Positions 27,326 to 35,295 of a stretch of 64,000 nucleotides of DNA are shown here, in pieces. The stretch spans positions 1 to 64,000 of the forward strand of contig NZ_JAUHHE010000010.1 in NCBI RefSeq assembly GCF_030410375.1, read 5' to 3'. This DNA comes from Zwartia vadi (GTDB lineage: Bacteria > Pseudomonadota > Gammaproteobacteria > Burkholderiales > Burkholderiaceae_B). The notes under the pieces are model-generated. The model was not told the origin of the DNA and ran no database searches. It saw only the letters and a list, made by a program, of their open reading frames with translations. Position 1 is the stretch's first letter, and each line of letters starts with the position of its first letter. Both the position numbers and the translations under genes were made by a program.

Positions 27326-28309
27326 ATGAGAGCACTTGTAAAAATATTTTCCGCTGGTATGGCAATTGCTTTTACTTTTGGATCTGTAATTGCATCTGCA
27401 TCTGCGGAAACGTATCCAAATCGATCGATTAGACTTATTGTGCCATTCGCCCCAGGCGGTACTGTGGATATACTGGGTAGAATGTTGGCCGACAATCTCT
27501 CTAAAGCCTTTAAGCAACAAGTCATCGTCGAAAATAAGCCAGGGGCCGGCGGAACTCTGGGAGCAGACATGGTCGCTAAGTCGCGCCCTGATGGCTATAC
27601 GTTATTGCTAGCTTCGTCTGCCCATCAGACCTTCCATGGTCTGTTGTATAAACGATTGCCCTATGATCCACAAAAGGATTTTGTTCAAGTCGCGCTATTT
27701 GCCACTGTGCCCAATGTTCTTGTCATTTCTAAAAAAACACCAGCAAACAGTGTCAAAGAATTAATAGCCCTAGCCAAGTCTCGTGAAAAAAATCTATTTA
27801 TGGGCTCATCTGGGGCAGGAGGTGTGAATCACCTGATAGGCGAATATTTTCAACTCAAGACAGGCACCAAATTTGAACACGTTCCGTACAAAGGTGCCGG
27901 CCTCGCCAATAATGACCTTATTAGCGGCCAAATCGATCTAATGTTTGTGAACATGCCCACTGTCCTGGCTCAAATAAAGGCAGGTAAACTTCAAGCATTG
28001 GCCGTTGCCAGCCAATCGCGGTCGGCACTGCTTCCCGAAGTGCCTACAATGGCCGAGGCTGGGATCCCCGATTTCATTGTTGACTCTTGGTCAGGCATTT
28101 TGGCACCAGCCGGTACGCCTTCGTATATCGTAGAAAAGCTCGCCCAAGCCATCATTAAGATTGCAAACAGCAAAGAGATCGCTGAAAGCCTCGCAGGTAT
28201 CGGAGCAGAGCCTCGTCCGGGTAACAGCCAGGACTATCACGCTTTGGTCGACGATGAAATGAAACGCTGGAAGTTCGTCATTCAGAATTCAAGCATCTCA
28301 CTTGAATGA
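27326..28309 (+). CDS. Bug/TctC family periplasmic solute receptor
   Basis: 327 aa from the ATG at 27326, preceded by GGAGG at 27313-27317; an ATG fifteen bases earlier overlaps that ribosome site. The signal peptide ends near SASA. Bug blocks: IRLIVPFAPGGTVDILGR, VIVENKPGAGGTLG, RPDGYTLLLA and VPYKGAGLAN. It follows the lyase gene by 31 bases, so receptor and lyase likely form an operon ended by the terminator at 28367. The receptor probably supplies the lyase substrate. Confidence 0.93.
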   Translation: MRALVKIFSAGMAIAFTFGSVIASASAETYPNRSIRLIVPFAPGGTVDILGRMLADNLSKAFKQQVIVENKPGAGGTLGADMVAKSRPDGYTLLLASSAHQTFHGLLYKRLPYDPQKDFVQVALFATVPNVLVISKKTPANSVKELIALAKSREKNLFMGSSGAGGVNHLIGEYFQLKTGTKFEHVPYKGAGLANNDLISGQIDLMFVNMPTVLAQIKAGKLQALAVASQSRSALLPEVPTMAEAGIPDFIVDSWSGILAPAGTPSYIVEKLAQAIIKIANSKEIAESLAGIGAEPRPGNSQDYHALVDDEMKRWKFVIQNSSISLE

Positions 28310-28366
28310 CGCCTTTCCGAAATCTTAATAGTTGAGTCCAGCTCGGGGATCCGAGTTCACGAATAG

Positions 28367-28389
28367 CAGCCTTCGGGCTGTTTTTTTTA
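28367..28389 (+). terminator. Rho-independent terminator with UUCG tetraloop
   Basis: CAGCC (28367-28371), loop TTCG and GGCTG (28376-28380) are followed by a run of T residues. It lies 58 bases after the Bug stop codon and ends the lyase-Bug operon. The stable UUCG loop and T tract make this the clearest terminator in the window. Confidence 0.9.
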
Positions 28390-28447
28390 CTAAAAATTAA
28401 TCTGACGGTTGTTATACAGCCAAGTTCATGCCTAATTTTCTGATGAA

Positions 28448-28759
28448 TTAGTTTGCGATCGGCGCCGGCGTGACGCGCATTGGCTTACTTTTAAACTGGA
28501 GATCAGCTTGCCAAAGGTCGTAAGCGGATTGCTGCGCTAGCCATAGACGCGCTTCACCACCCCGTTCGATGCCAAGCCACGCCTCGATGCGTAGCGCCAT
28601 TTCGGGTGAAATCGCTGCATGTCCGTTGATCATACGAGAGAAGGCTACGCGCGAAACACCAAGTTGTTCAGCTGCCTGAGTGACGTTTAGACCTAGTGCA
28701 GGTAAAACATCATCCCGAATAGTGAGCCCTGGGTGTGGAGGATTATGCATACGCTTCAT
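28448..28759 (-). CDS. HigA-family antitoxin, orphan
   Basis: 103 aa. The helix-turn-helix begins HPGLTIRDDVLPALGLN and continues VTQAAEQLGVSRVAFSRMINGHAAISPEMALRIEAWLG, the HigA (VapI-like) addiction-module antidote pattern. In a complete module a RelE-like HigB gene of about 90 codons overlaps or precedes it; none is seen in the 173 bases upstream. It may therefore be a stand-alone regulator or a decayed module. The intergenic region has a 7-bp inverted repeat that could be its operator. Confidence 0.88.
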   Translation of the reverse strand: MKRMHNPPHPGLTIRDDVLPALGLNVTQAAEQLGVSRVAFSRMINGHAAISPEMALRIEAWLGIERGGEARLWLAQQSAYDLWQADLQFKSKPMRVTPAPIAN

Positions 28760-28814
28760 TTATCTTTCCTAATATTGATGCAGGATGCTACAAGTTTATT
28801 GAGTATCCGAGGTG

Positions 28815-28840
28815 CAGTGAATCAGAGAGTTACTTCACTG
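28815..28840. promoter_or_regulatory. Inverted repeat between higA and the acetolactate-decarboxylase-like gene
   Basis: CAGTGAA (28815-28821) and TTCACTG (28834-28840) are exact inverted arms with a 12-base spacer. It lies in the divergent region 56 bases upstream of higA. HigA proteins bind palindromes near their own promoter, so this is a candidate operator; short arms keep confidence low. Confidence 0.35.
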
Positions 28841-28932
28841 TAAGAGCAGGGAGATCGATAAAATATTTTCAAAATTTGGTTACAGTGTTCAGCTAAGTTA
28901 CCAAATCATTTTTGCTCACCGGAGTCATTGCT

Positions 28933-29703
28933 ATGCGCTTAAAATTTGTTGTCCTGCTTGGTAGCTGCATCGCGCTGTTCTCTCCTGCACACGCACAGTC
29001 AGTTGATTTCACGCATTATGGGAATTTCAAACACATGATGCACACGGGTGATACCAAGGGTCAGGTGCTGTTGTCCGCAGTTCCAGCCGTTCCTGGCGTA
29101 TGGGGCGTGGGAGCTTTGGCTGGGCTGAAGGGGGAAATCATTCAGGTCGATGGCAAGCTCTTGGTGAGTTTGGGCACTGATCCCAAGGGGGCTGTCAATC
29201 CTCCAGCTGCTTCAGATTCTGCTGTACTCTGGGCAAGCGGTCAGGTGAAAGATTGGGATTCTGTGAAAGTGCCAACGGATATGACACAAGCGCAGTTTGA
29301 ATCCTTTTTTACGCAGCAGGCGACTGAGAGAAAAATTGATTTGACCAAGCCCTTTATGTTTAGGGTGACAGGAAGCTATGCCCACCTCATCTGGCATGTC
29401 GTGACGGGAGAAACGCCTTTTGGCGCACATGGTGCGAATAGTCAGCATGGTTCTACTTCGGGACAAACCGGACATGGAGCACATGGCGGTCATGCCAATC
29501 AAAAATCAGGAATGAAACTATTTCGTCAACCTGTGGCAACGGGTCAATTGGTAGGTGTATATAGCGGGGACAAACTAGAGGGTGTTGTTTCTCACCCAGG
29601 TGAAAAGTTTCATGTTCACTATATTGATAATGATTTAAAAGTCTCTGGTCATGTGGATCAATACAACATAAAAGCGAATTCAGTGCTTTTGTTGCCAAAG
29701 TAG
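28933..29703 (+). CDS. Alpha-acetolactate decarboxylase family protein, exported
   Basis: 256 aa from the ATG at 28933, with GGAG 9 bases upstream. The signal peptide ends AHAQ at about residue 22. The zinc-binding block EKFHVHYIDNDLKVSGHV carries the three histidines in the spacing of acetolactate decarboxylase (H-x-H then H eleven residues on). The rest fits too: HTGDTKGQV, ALAGLKGEII and RVTGSYAHLIWH. Classical enzymes are cytoplasmic and turn acetolactate into acetoin; this one has an export signal and a Gly/His-rich insert near residue 180. Periplasmic acetoin formation is uncertain; a different role is possible. Confidence 0.85.
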   Translation: MRLKFVVLLGSCIALFSPAHAQSVDFTHYGNFKHMMHTGDTKGQVLLSAVPAVPGVWGVGALAGLKGEIIQVDGKLLVSLGTDPKGAVNPPAASDSAVLWASGQVKDWDSVKVPTDMTQAQFESFFTQQATERKIDLTKPFMFRVTGSYAHLIWHVVTGETPFGAHGANSQHGSTSGQTGHGAHGGHANQKSGMKLFRQPVATGQLVGVYSGDKLEGVVSHPGEKFHVHYIDNDLKVSGHVDQYNIKANSVLLLPK

Positions 29704-29818
29704 TTATATTGAGTAAGGTTGTATTTTTACTAATTTGCGTGCGCTATATTGTCAGACTAAAACGGTCTTAAACCGCCGCTTCAAAACATCACCTTACAAG
29801 CTCCAAAGGAACACCTCG

Positions 29819-31321
29819 ATGTCTGACCATGTTGATGGACCCAGAACCATGTCAGATCCATCAATCGATTTGACAGACATATTCGCGTTTACGAGCCCTG
29901 AACATCCAAATCGAACGGTACTTGTCGTCAATGTTTTCCCTGGAGCAGGGGAATCGGCATGGTTCTCAAATGCAGCGTATTACAGCGCAGTATTAAAAAA
30001 AATCAACATTGAGGGAATCGGTGCCAAGGCAAATTTCAAAGCCTACGGTGATGAAATTCGATTTCAATTTAAATTTGATCGCTTACAGCGCACTCAAAAT
30101 GGGGGCAGGCCGTCTCAGACAGGCCATTGCACAATCCCAGGTGGCGAAGTTTTGACTGTCAAAGTAGGTGACATCCAAGGCTCTACCTCCTCGAATGGAA
30201 AGGTTCGTGTTTTTGCAGGTCTACGCTCGGACCCATTTTTTATCGGATGGTACAACTCGCCTACCTTGCAAGGTGGGAAAAACCTCACACAAGATGACAA
30301 TGTGTTGGGGCTAGTCGTTGAGTTTGAAACTTCCTCATTCTTACAGCCTGAGAAAGGGTCACTTTTCGGTGTGATTGGCGAGTCTACGCCAGTCGATACG
30401 ACGCCAACTCTCAATAGTATTCCGCGCTTTGACTGGGCGGGGCGCCCCGAACTCGCTAACTATCTCATCACAATCCCGGGTGAGGTGAATCTATTGGATC
30501 TTTGGAACCAACAAACTCCTTTTGCTGTGGACCCGGCTGTCTTACCCATATTCCGCGATCGGTTGGCTCGACATTTACATATTTGGGATATGAAAGACGG
30601 CAAACGAGACTGGTCCGACGGAGATATACATGCCAATGTAAACGTTTATCTAAACGATTTTTTATTAATTGATGTGTCAAAAAAAATCGATGACCAAAGT
30701 CATCTTGAAATTGAAAAAAGTGTCATCAATGGTCAGCCACATCAAACGGGTGGAGGCAGGACGCTCGACGCCAACGCAGTCGACATCCTATTGACATGGA
30801 TTATTAATCGTGATCATGGACCTTTTTTGCAAAGTCCAGCCACGCAAGCCACAAAAAAAAGCACTCAAGCATTTCCCTACATGGCTTCACCCAATGTCAG
30901 TTTATTAACCATAGATAAAAGCATTCGGGTTGCAGCATCAGCAGACGAACTTTGGGCTATGGTGGGAAACTTTGACCAGCCATGGACGCCACTCGTTGTA
31001 GAAACAGAGATGGCAATCGCTGGTGCAGAGCATGTACGTACGACGCGTTTGATTGACGGAAAAGTCTTAGTTGAGCTTTTGCTTGAAAGAGATCCGGTGC
31101 GTAAATTTTTAAAATATAAATTAATCAGTGGCATCTCTGCACAACCCTTGGTGACAACACTTCATGTCAGACCGGACGGTCTAGGTTCAGAGCTCTCATG
31201 GAAAATTGAATATTTACCTGATGGGCAAGGGGAGTTATTTGTAGGCTTGATTCTTAATACTCTTGTGGATGTCGGCATGACTGACATTAAAAGAAAATTC
31301 AAGCACAGGAACCCTAGCTGA
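29819..31321 (+). CDS. DUF4331-type protein fused to a C-terminal SRPBCC domain
   Basis: 500 aa from the ATG at 29819, chosen because AAAGGA lies 8 bases upstream and MSDHVDGPRTMSDPSIDLTD is the usual family start. The first 370 or so residues match the DUF4331 pattern (HVDGPRT...DLTDIFAF.SPE, then VVNVFPG). The last 130 form a START/SRPBCC-like fold: IDKSIRVAASADELWAMVGNFDQP, then LVTTLHVRPDGLGSELSWKIEY. No signal peptide is visible. Its stop overlaps the next start (TGATG), so it is translationally coupled to a TPR gene. The fusion is unusual and its ligand is unknown. Confidence 0.75.
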   Translation: MSDHVDGPRTMSDPSIDLTDIFAFTSPEHPNRTVLVVNVFPGAGESAWFSNAAYYSAVLKKINIEGIGAKANFKAYGDEIRFQFKFDRLQRTQNGGRPSQTGHCTIPGGEVLTVKVGDIQGSTSSNGKVRVFAGLRSDPFFIGWYNSPTLQGGKNLTQDDNVLGLVVEFETSSFLQPEKGSLFGVIGESTPVDTTPTLNSIPRFDWAGRPELANYLITIPGEVNLLDLWNQQTPFAVDPAVLPIFRDRLARHLHIWDMKDGKRDWSDGDIHANVNVYLNDFLLIDVSKKIDDQSHLEIEKSVINGQPHQTGGGRTLDANAVDILLTWIINRDHGPFLQSPATQATKKSTQAFPYMASPNVSLLTIDKSIRVAASADELWAMVGNFDQPWTPLVVETEMAIAGAEHVRTTRLIDGKVLVELLLERDPVRKFLKYKLISGISAQPLVTTLHVRPDGLGSELSWKIEYLPDGQGELFVGLILNTLVDVGMTDIKRKFKHRNPS

Positions 31322-32457
31322 TGAAGGGCATGTTTACTCGACTCCCCCCTGCGACCGATGGCGAACTGGCAAGATTGAATCATGAAAGCATTCTTAGACG
31401 GTGTCGAAATATTTTGAATGTATCTTTCGAACGTACGGGCGTCCTTGAAGCATTGATTGACGAAGAACAGAAGCGTATTCAGTTTTTGGGTGATTATGCG
31501 GCATTAGACCGACTTTCAATTCTGTCCAAGGAAATCCTTTCAAGCGAGGGCGTGACTGGAAACCACTATTTGGCTGCCGCGCAGATTGCTTCAGCGAGAC
31601 ATCATTTTTCCGATTCAGTAGACTTGTTGAGTTTGGCGGATCGTCACGGGATTGATTCTGATCTGATCATCCCTGTTAGTCTAAGCATTGATCAGGCGAC
31701 AGGAAAAAATCTGGATTCTGTTCTCAGCACGCGCATCGCTCGAGCCAATCAAGAAAGTAGTATTCAAAATCTGGTGCCTCTGGCTGCCTTGTATGCAGAT
31801 CTAGGGGAGTATGACAAGGCACATCTTACGTATTTGAAAGCAATACATGAGTATTCTGATTTATCTCCTTTTGCCTTGGCCTGGGTTTGTTTTCACTTAG
31901 GTATGCTGCATGGTGAAATCGTTCCTGAACCGGACTTAGATGAGGCGGCGGGTTGGTATCAGGCCGCGATTGCTTACATTCCTGATTATGTTCATGCAAG
32001 AGTTCATCTTTCTGAAATCTATATTGAACGTAACATGCTGGATCAGGCAGCAGCTTTGCTTAATCCAATTCTCGATACGCATGATCCTGAGGTTTTTTGG
32101 CGTTATGCACAACTTCAGGAGGGGTTAAACAACCCTGTTGAATGCGATAATTTTTTGCTTAAGTCTAAAGAAAGATTTCAAGATCTCACCAGTCAGCATG
32201 AACTTGGGTTTGCTGATCATGCGGTCGAATTCTATCTAGGCACCAATCAGGAAAGTGAGCATGCAATCGAATTGGCGAATAAGAACTTACGTAATAGGCC
32301 TACGTTGACCGCATTTGAAGCAGCGTATGCTGCGGCTCTTGCTGCCTCAAAACGCGATGACGCCAATACCTTAGCAGCGCAAGCCCGAGAAAAGTGGGGT
32401 TCAATACCAGCGTTTAAGCACTCTATTTTTATGACGGATGAAGGTAAAAATGAATGA
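31321..32457 (+). CDS. TPR-repeat protein, coupled to the DUF4331-SRPBCC gene
   Basis: 378 aa, no signal peptide. Helical TPR-type repeats are seen from about residue 140 on: LVPLAALYADLGEYDKAHLTYLKAI, AGWYQAAIAYIPDYVHARVHLSEIYIERNMLDQAAALL, then YAQLQEGLN. It starts within the stop codon of the upstream gene and ends overlapping the following small gene by four bases (ATGA), so the three genes are almost surely translated from one message. TPR proteins act as adaptors; the partner may be the upstream fusion protein. Confidence 0.75.
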   Translation: MKGMFTRLPPATDGELARLNHESILRRCRNILNVSFERTGVLEALIDEEQKRIQFLGDYAALDRLSILSKEILSSEGVTGNHYLAAAQIASARHHFSDSVDLLSLADRHGIDSDLIIPVSLSIDQATGKNLDSVLSTRIARANQESSIQNLVPLAALYADLGEYDKAHLTYLKAIHEYSDLSPFALAWVCFHLGMLHGEIVPEPDLDEAAGWYQAAIAYIPDYVHARVHLSEIYIERNMLDQAAALLNPILDTHDPEVFWRYAQLQEGLNNPVECDNFLLKSKERFQDLTSQHELGFADHAVEFYLGTNQESEHAIELANKNLRNRPTLTAFEAAYAAALAASKRDDANTLAAQAREKWGSIPAFKHSIFMTDEGKNE

Positions 32458-32726
32458 TCAGCCGTAGAACCTTTATGCTTGGCTCAGGCTTGGCGGCTGT
32501 TGCTCCGCTTGGCAGCCTGATGCACGCTTCTGAATATACCTCAGAGCGTGCAACGGGCATCAATCTGCTCGTTGATCCAACGTTGGATGTGATTCAACAA
32601 AAATATCCCTATGCCTCCACAGCAATATTGAAATTAGCATGTTGGGACGATTTTCTTGATTCTGATAGTCCCACTTCGGAGGCATGCCAGTTGGTGCGTG
32701 TCTCCACAAGTTGGAAGATCGTTTGA
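32454..32726 (+). CDS. Small Tat-signal protein of unknown function
   Basis: 90 aa. The N-terminus ISRRTFMLGSGLAAVAP is a good twin-arginine signal, with cleavage near MHA-S. The remaining 60 residues have two cysteines (LACWDDF and EACQLVR) but no recognisable domain. It overlaps the TPR gene by four bases. Its stop lies only four bases from the stop of the convergent cytochrome gene. It could be a small exported partner or cofactor-carrying subunit, or a truncated Tat enzyme; sequence cannot tell. Confidence 0.6.
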   Translation: MISRRTFMLGSGLAAVAPLGSLMHASEYTSERATGINLLVDPTLDVIQQKYPYASTAILKLACWDDFLDSDSPTSEACQLVRVSTSWKIV

Positions 32727-32730
32727 ATGA

Positions 32731-34539
32731 TTAACGGCCATAGGGATGTTTGGTGTTAAACCATTTGGGATCTTCATTTGCAATCAATGGATTTGCGGGA
32801 CCACCAAACGGCGTGACACGACCTGGGACATCCGGTATGGACTTGAGATATTCAATCAATGAGAAACGTTCATCGGGAGTGAGCTCGGGACCAATGATGC
32901 CTGGACCCTTGCCGTTAGCAAACAAATGACCTTCGTTTGAGTTGCCAATCAAACTGGTGTCAAACAGAAAGCCTGTTTGACTTTTCTCCGTATCCAGACC
33001 AAGTTTGACTGGATCAAATTCACGATTGATATAGAACGTTTTGGATCGCTCGGATTGGGGCGATAGTAATTCGTACATATTGGGTATGGAACCATTATGT
33101 AGAAACGGAGCTGTAGACCATGCACCGTCACGCGGAGCAGCTTTGTAGCTATTAATGGGCGCTCTTAAGTCAACGCTTGCATCGATATAGCCATTCATGT
33201 CGAGAATTTCGTCAGGCGTGAAGGGACCCGCTTGCTTTAAAGCATACTCAAGCATTGGTTTTTCGAGCGCATCGAACAACTCTACGGCTGTCACCGCTGA
33301 TTTACCCTGTAATTTATCTGCAAGGTGCTTGGTCAGTATCGTTGGCTTTTGATTGAATAAGATACCCAATAAGTGTTGTTTGTCAGTACCCACTATGTCT
33401 TGCGGAACCATGGCATTTTCAATCATCCTGACACCCTTTGCGCGCGGAGCACTCCAGCGATAGGGATAGACTGTATGGCACTCGATGCAGTGCTTTTGAA
33501 ACAAGTTAGCACCATCTTTCACACGGGCTTGATCCAATTTTCCTAATATTTTCTCTGGCCATGCGGGTGGTGCAAGGCGCCGAATAGATTGTTCTATTTC
33601 AACGAGTCCTTTTAGATCAATGGTGGATTCAACTTCACTGAAGTTTTTTTGAGATGCAGAAACATCGTATCTGGCAAAGACACCAAGCACTTCACTGAAA
33701 TTTCTGACAAGAGGATTGAGTGCAACGCCAGACCATTCGACCCATGCAGATTGCGGGGTATTCCATAAGAAGGGTGGTTTTACTGGAGCCAATGCAGGTC
33801 GGGCATTTTCACTGATCCCGGTGTGAATCGCGATGACTGTATTGCTTTCTTCTGTGAAGGCATCCGTGCGTCCTGGTCCAGGTGGATGTGGAACGATAAA
33901 TGACTCGCTTAATTGAAGTCTGATGAATTCAGCATCCGCTTTTAATCTGGCTTTTAAATCTGCTTCGTCAACAGGACTACGTTCTCTGACGCGAGAAAGT
34001 AAAGAGGCAAAAAGTTTTGGGTCATTTAGCGGCGCATCGACAGAGCGCGAAAGTGTTTGCAGCCATAGTAATAAGTCAAATCGGCTAGCGTTACCGCCAT
34101 CGATTCTAATTTGTGAGCCTTTATATTGAATCTGGTTGGTATGACAAGCTGCGCAAGTCAATCCTGCGTAAGTACCTTTTAGTGATCCGGAAGTCACGAC
34201 TGATTTCGCGACACCAACCGGCAGATCGTCTGGATTAACTTTTTTATCGATCGGCTCTAACAATAGCCCCATTCGATCGGAATTGGCACGGGAATTAAAT
34301 AATTCATTTGTGCCAGGAAGTGTTAGCGCAAGATATATATCGTAAGAAAGTAGTGCGGATCCCTGCGGTTTCCAGTAAAAATTTGCCCGGTCTTGGGCGC
34401 TCCATGCTTGATTCAGATAAATGATTTCAGAGGATGGTTTTTTTTCCTGAGCACTGGCAGCGAAACATGGCAAGAATAGAGAAAGGACAATCGCAGTAAA
34501 TTTAAAATTTAAAAAGTTATTTTTAGTGCAAGTAAACAT
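32731..34539 (-). CDS. Exported di-haem cytochrome, RoxA/di-haem peroxidase-like
   Basis: 602 aa. The signal peptide ends near ASAQ (residue 31). Two haem c sites are Cys129-A-A-Cys132-His and Cys351-I-E-Cys354-His. The C-terminal block APRDGAWSTAPFLHNGSIPNMYELL, then ELTPDERFSLIEYLKSIPD is typical of the di-haem cytochrome group that includes rubber oxygenase RoxA and MauG-like peroxidases. Expected location is the periplasm. It is convergent with the DUF4331/TPR/Tat set. Activity (oxygenase, peroxidase or electron carrier) is not readable. Length fits the RoxA-like group. Confidence 0.82.
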   Translation of the reverse strand: MFTCTKNNFLNFKFTAIVLSLFLPCFAASAQEKKPSSEIIYLNQAWSAQDRANFYWKPQGSALLSYDIYLALTLPGTNELFNSRANSDRMGLLLEPIDKKVNPDDLPVGVAKSVVTSGSLKGTYAGLTCAACHTNQIQYKGSQIRIDGGNASRFDLLLWLQTLSRSVDAPLNDPKLFASLLSRVRERSPVDEADLKARLKADAEFIRLQLSESFIVPHPPGPGRTDAFTEESNTVIAIHTGISENARPALAPVKPPFLWNTPQSAWVEWSGVALNPLVRNFSEVLGVFARYDVSASQKNFSEVESTIDLKGLVEIEQSIRRLAPPAWPEKILGKLDQARVKDGANLFQKHCIECHTVYPYRWSAPRAKGVRMIENAMVPQDIVGTDKQHLLGILFNQKPTILTKHLADKLQGKSAVTAVELFDALEKPMLEYALKQAGPFTPDEILDMNGYIDASVDLRAPINSYKAAPRDGAWSTAPFLHNGSIPNMYELLSPQSERSKTFYINREFDPVKLGLDTEKSQTGFLFDTSLIGNSNEGHLFANGKGPGIIGPELTPDERFSLIEYLKSIPDVPGRVTPFGGPANPLIANEDPKWFNTKHPYGR

Positions 34540-34787
34540 TAAAAGATACCTGTTGATTAGTTTTTTTCACGGTCCGCACGTTTCAAGCCGATGAAATGTT
34601 CTGGCAATCTGCACTTTTTAAATCAAGTGAGTTGATGCAACCTCGTAGACCGTAAATTACAGGTTTTTGATTAATTAAGTAAGCTTTTTTGTGATTCACA
34701 CATGATTTTCACAAAGTAAATGTGCGTTCTCGTACAGACAGATACTTTTCAAATAAATAAAGTAAGGTTTTATTTGGGAGTATCAGC
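34540..34787. other. 248-bp divergent intergenic region
   Basis: AT-rich, between the cytochrome start (minus) and the DUF3309 start (plus), so it must hold both promoters. No clear operator palindrome or remnant gene was found. The GGGAG at 34776-34780 is the ribosome site of the DUF3309 gene. Confidence 0.5.
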
Positions 34788-34946
34788 ATGTCACTCGCCA
34801 CAATTATTCTGATCGTAGTCGTGTTAATGCTGGTTGGCGTGTTGCCTACTTGGCCCCATAGCGCGAAATGGGGCTATGGGCCGAGCGGTCTATTGGGCAT
34901 GCTTTTGATTGTCCTGCTTGTTTTGATTCTATTGGGCAAACTATAG
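34788..34946 (+). CDS. DUF3309 small membrane protein
   Basis: 52 aa, ATG at 34788 with GGGAG 7 bases upstream. The sequence SLATIILIVVVLMLVG, then PTWPHSAKWGYGPSGLLG and a second helix LLIVLLVLILLGKL match the DUF3309 family. Two short membrane helices flank the W-P-H-S...G-Y-G-P-S-G loop. Function is unknown; homologues are common in proteobacteria as single small genes. It is convergent with the glycine-zipper lipoprotein gene. Confidence 0.88.
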   Translation: MSLATIILIVVVLMLVGVLPTWPHSAKWGYGPSGLLGMLLIVLLVLILLGKL

Positions 34947-34968
34947 CCCCACTTTTTTAAAGCGCGGT

Positions 34969-35184
34969 TTATTTAGCGACTTCGTGACCAACCACGCCGC
35001 CAACGGCTGCACCGCCAATTGTGCCCAGAGCACTTCCGCCTGTTAAGACTGCGCCACCAACTGCTCCGACACCTGCACCAATGGCGGTGCTTTTTCCCTG
35101 CTCAGACATGCCAGAACACCCGTTTAACACAATGAGTGTAATGAGCGCGATCGTTGGAATAAAAAGATATTGATTTGATTTCAT
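34969..35184 (-). CDS. Small glycine-zipper lipoprotein
   Basis: 71 aa. A lipobox IVLNGC places the lipidated cysteine at residue 23. The mature part GKSTAIGAGVGAVGG and TIGGAAVGGVVGHEVAK is a glycine zipper (repeated G-x-x-x-G) that can insert into or line membranes. Similar proteins are outer-membrane or periplasmic stress lipoproteins in Burkholderiales. It ends convergent with the DUF3309 gene. The remnant at 12999-13148 belongs to the same kind of protein. Confidence 0.85.
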   Translation of the reverse strand: MKSNQYLFIPTIALITLIVLNGCSGMSEQGKSTAIGAGVGAVGGAVLTGGSALGTIGGAAVGGVVGHEVAK

Positions 35185-35295
35185 GATAGTTCCTCGAGTC
35201 GATTCAAATCAGTTTGATTTGAACAATTCAAATTACTGCAGTTAAACGAGGAAGTCTGTCTGTTGATCCACATATGTATCTGGTTGATCTATCGC

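Noticed and set aside
28760..28932. Possible higB toxin remnant upstream of higA
   Set aside because: All three minus-strand frames were read and none showed a RelE/HigB-like end.
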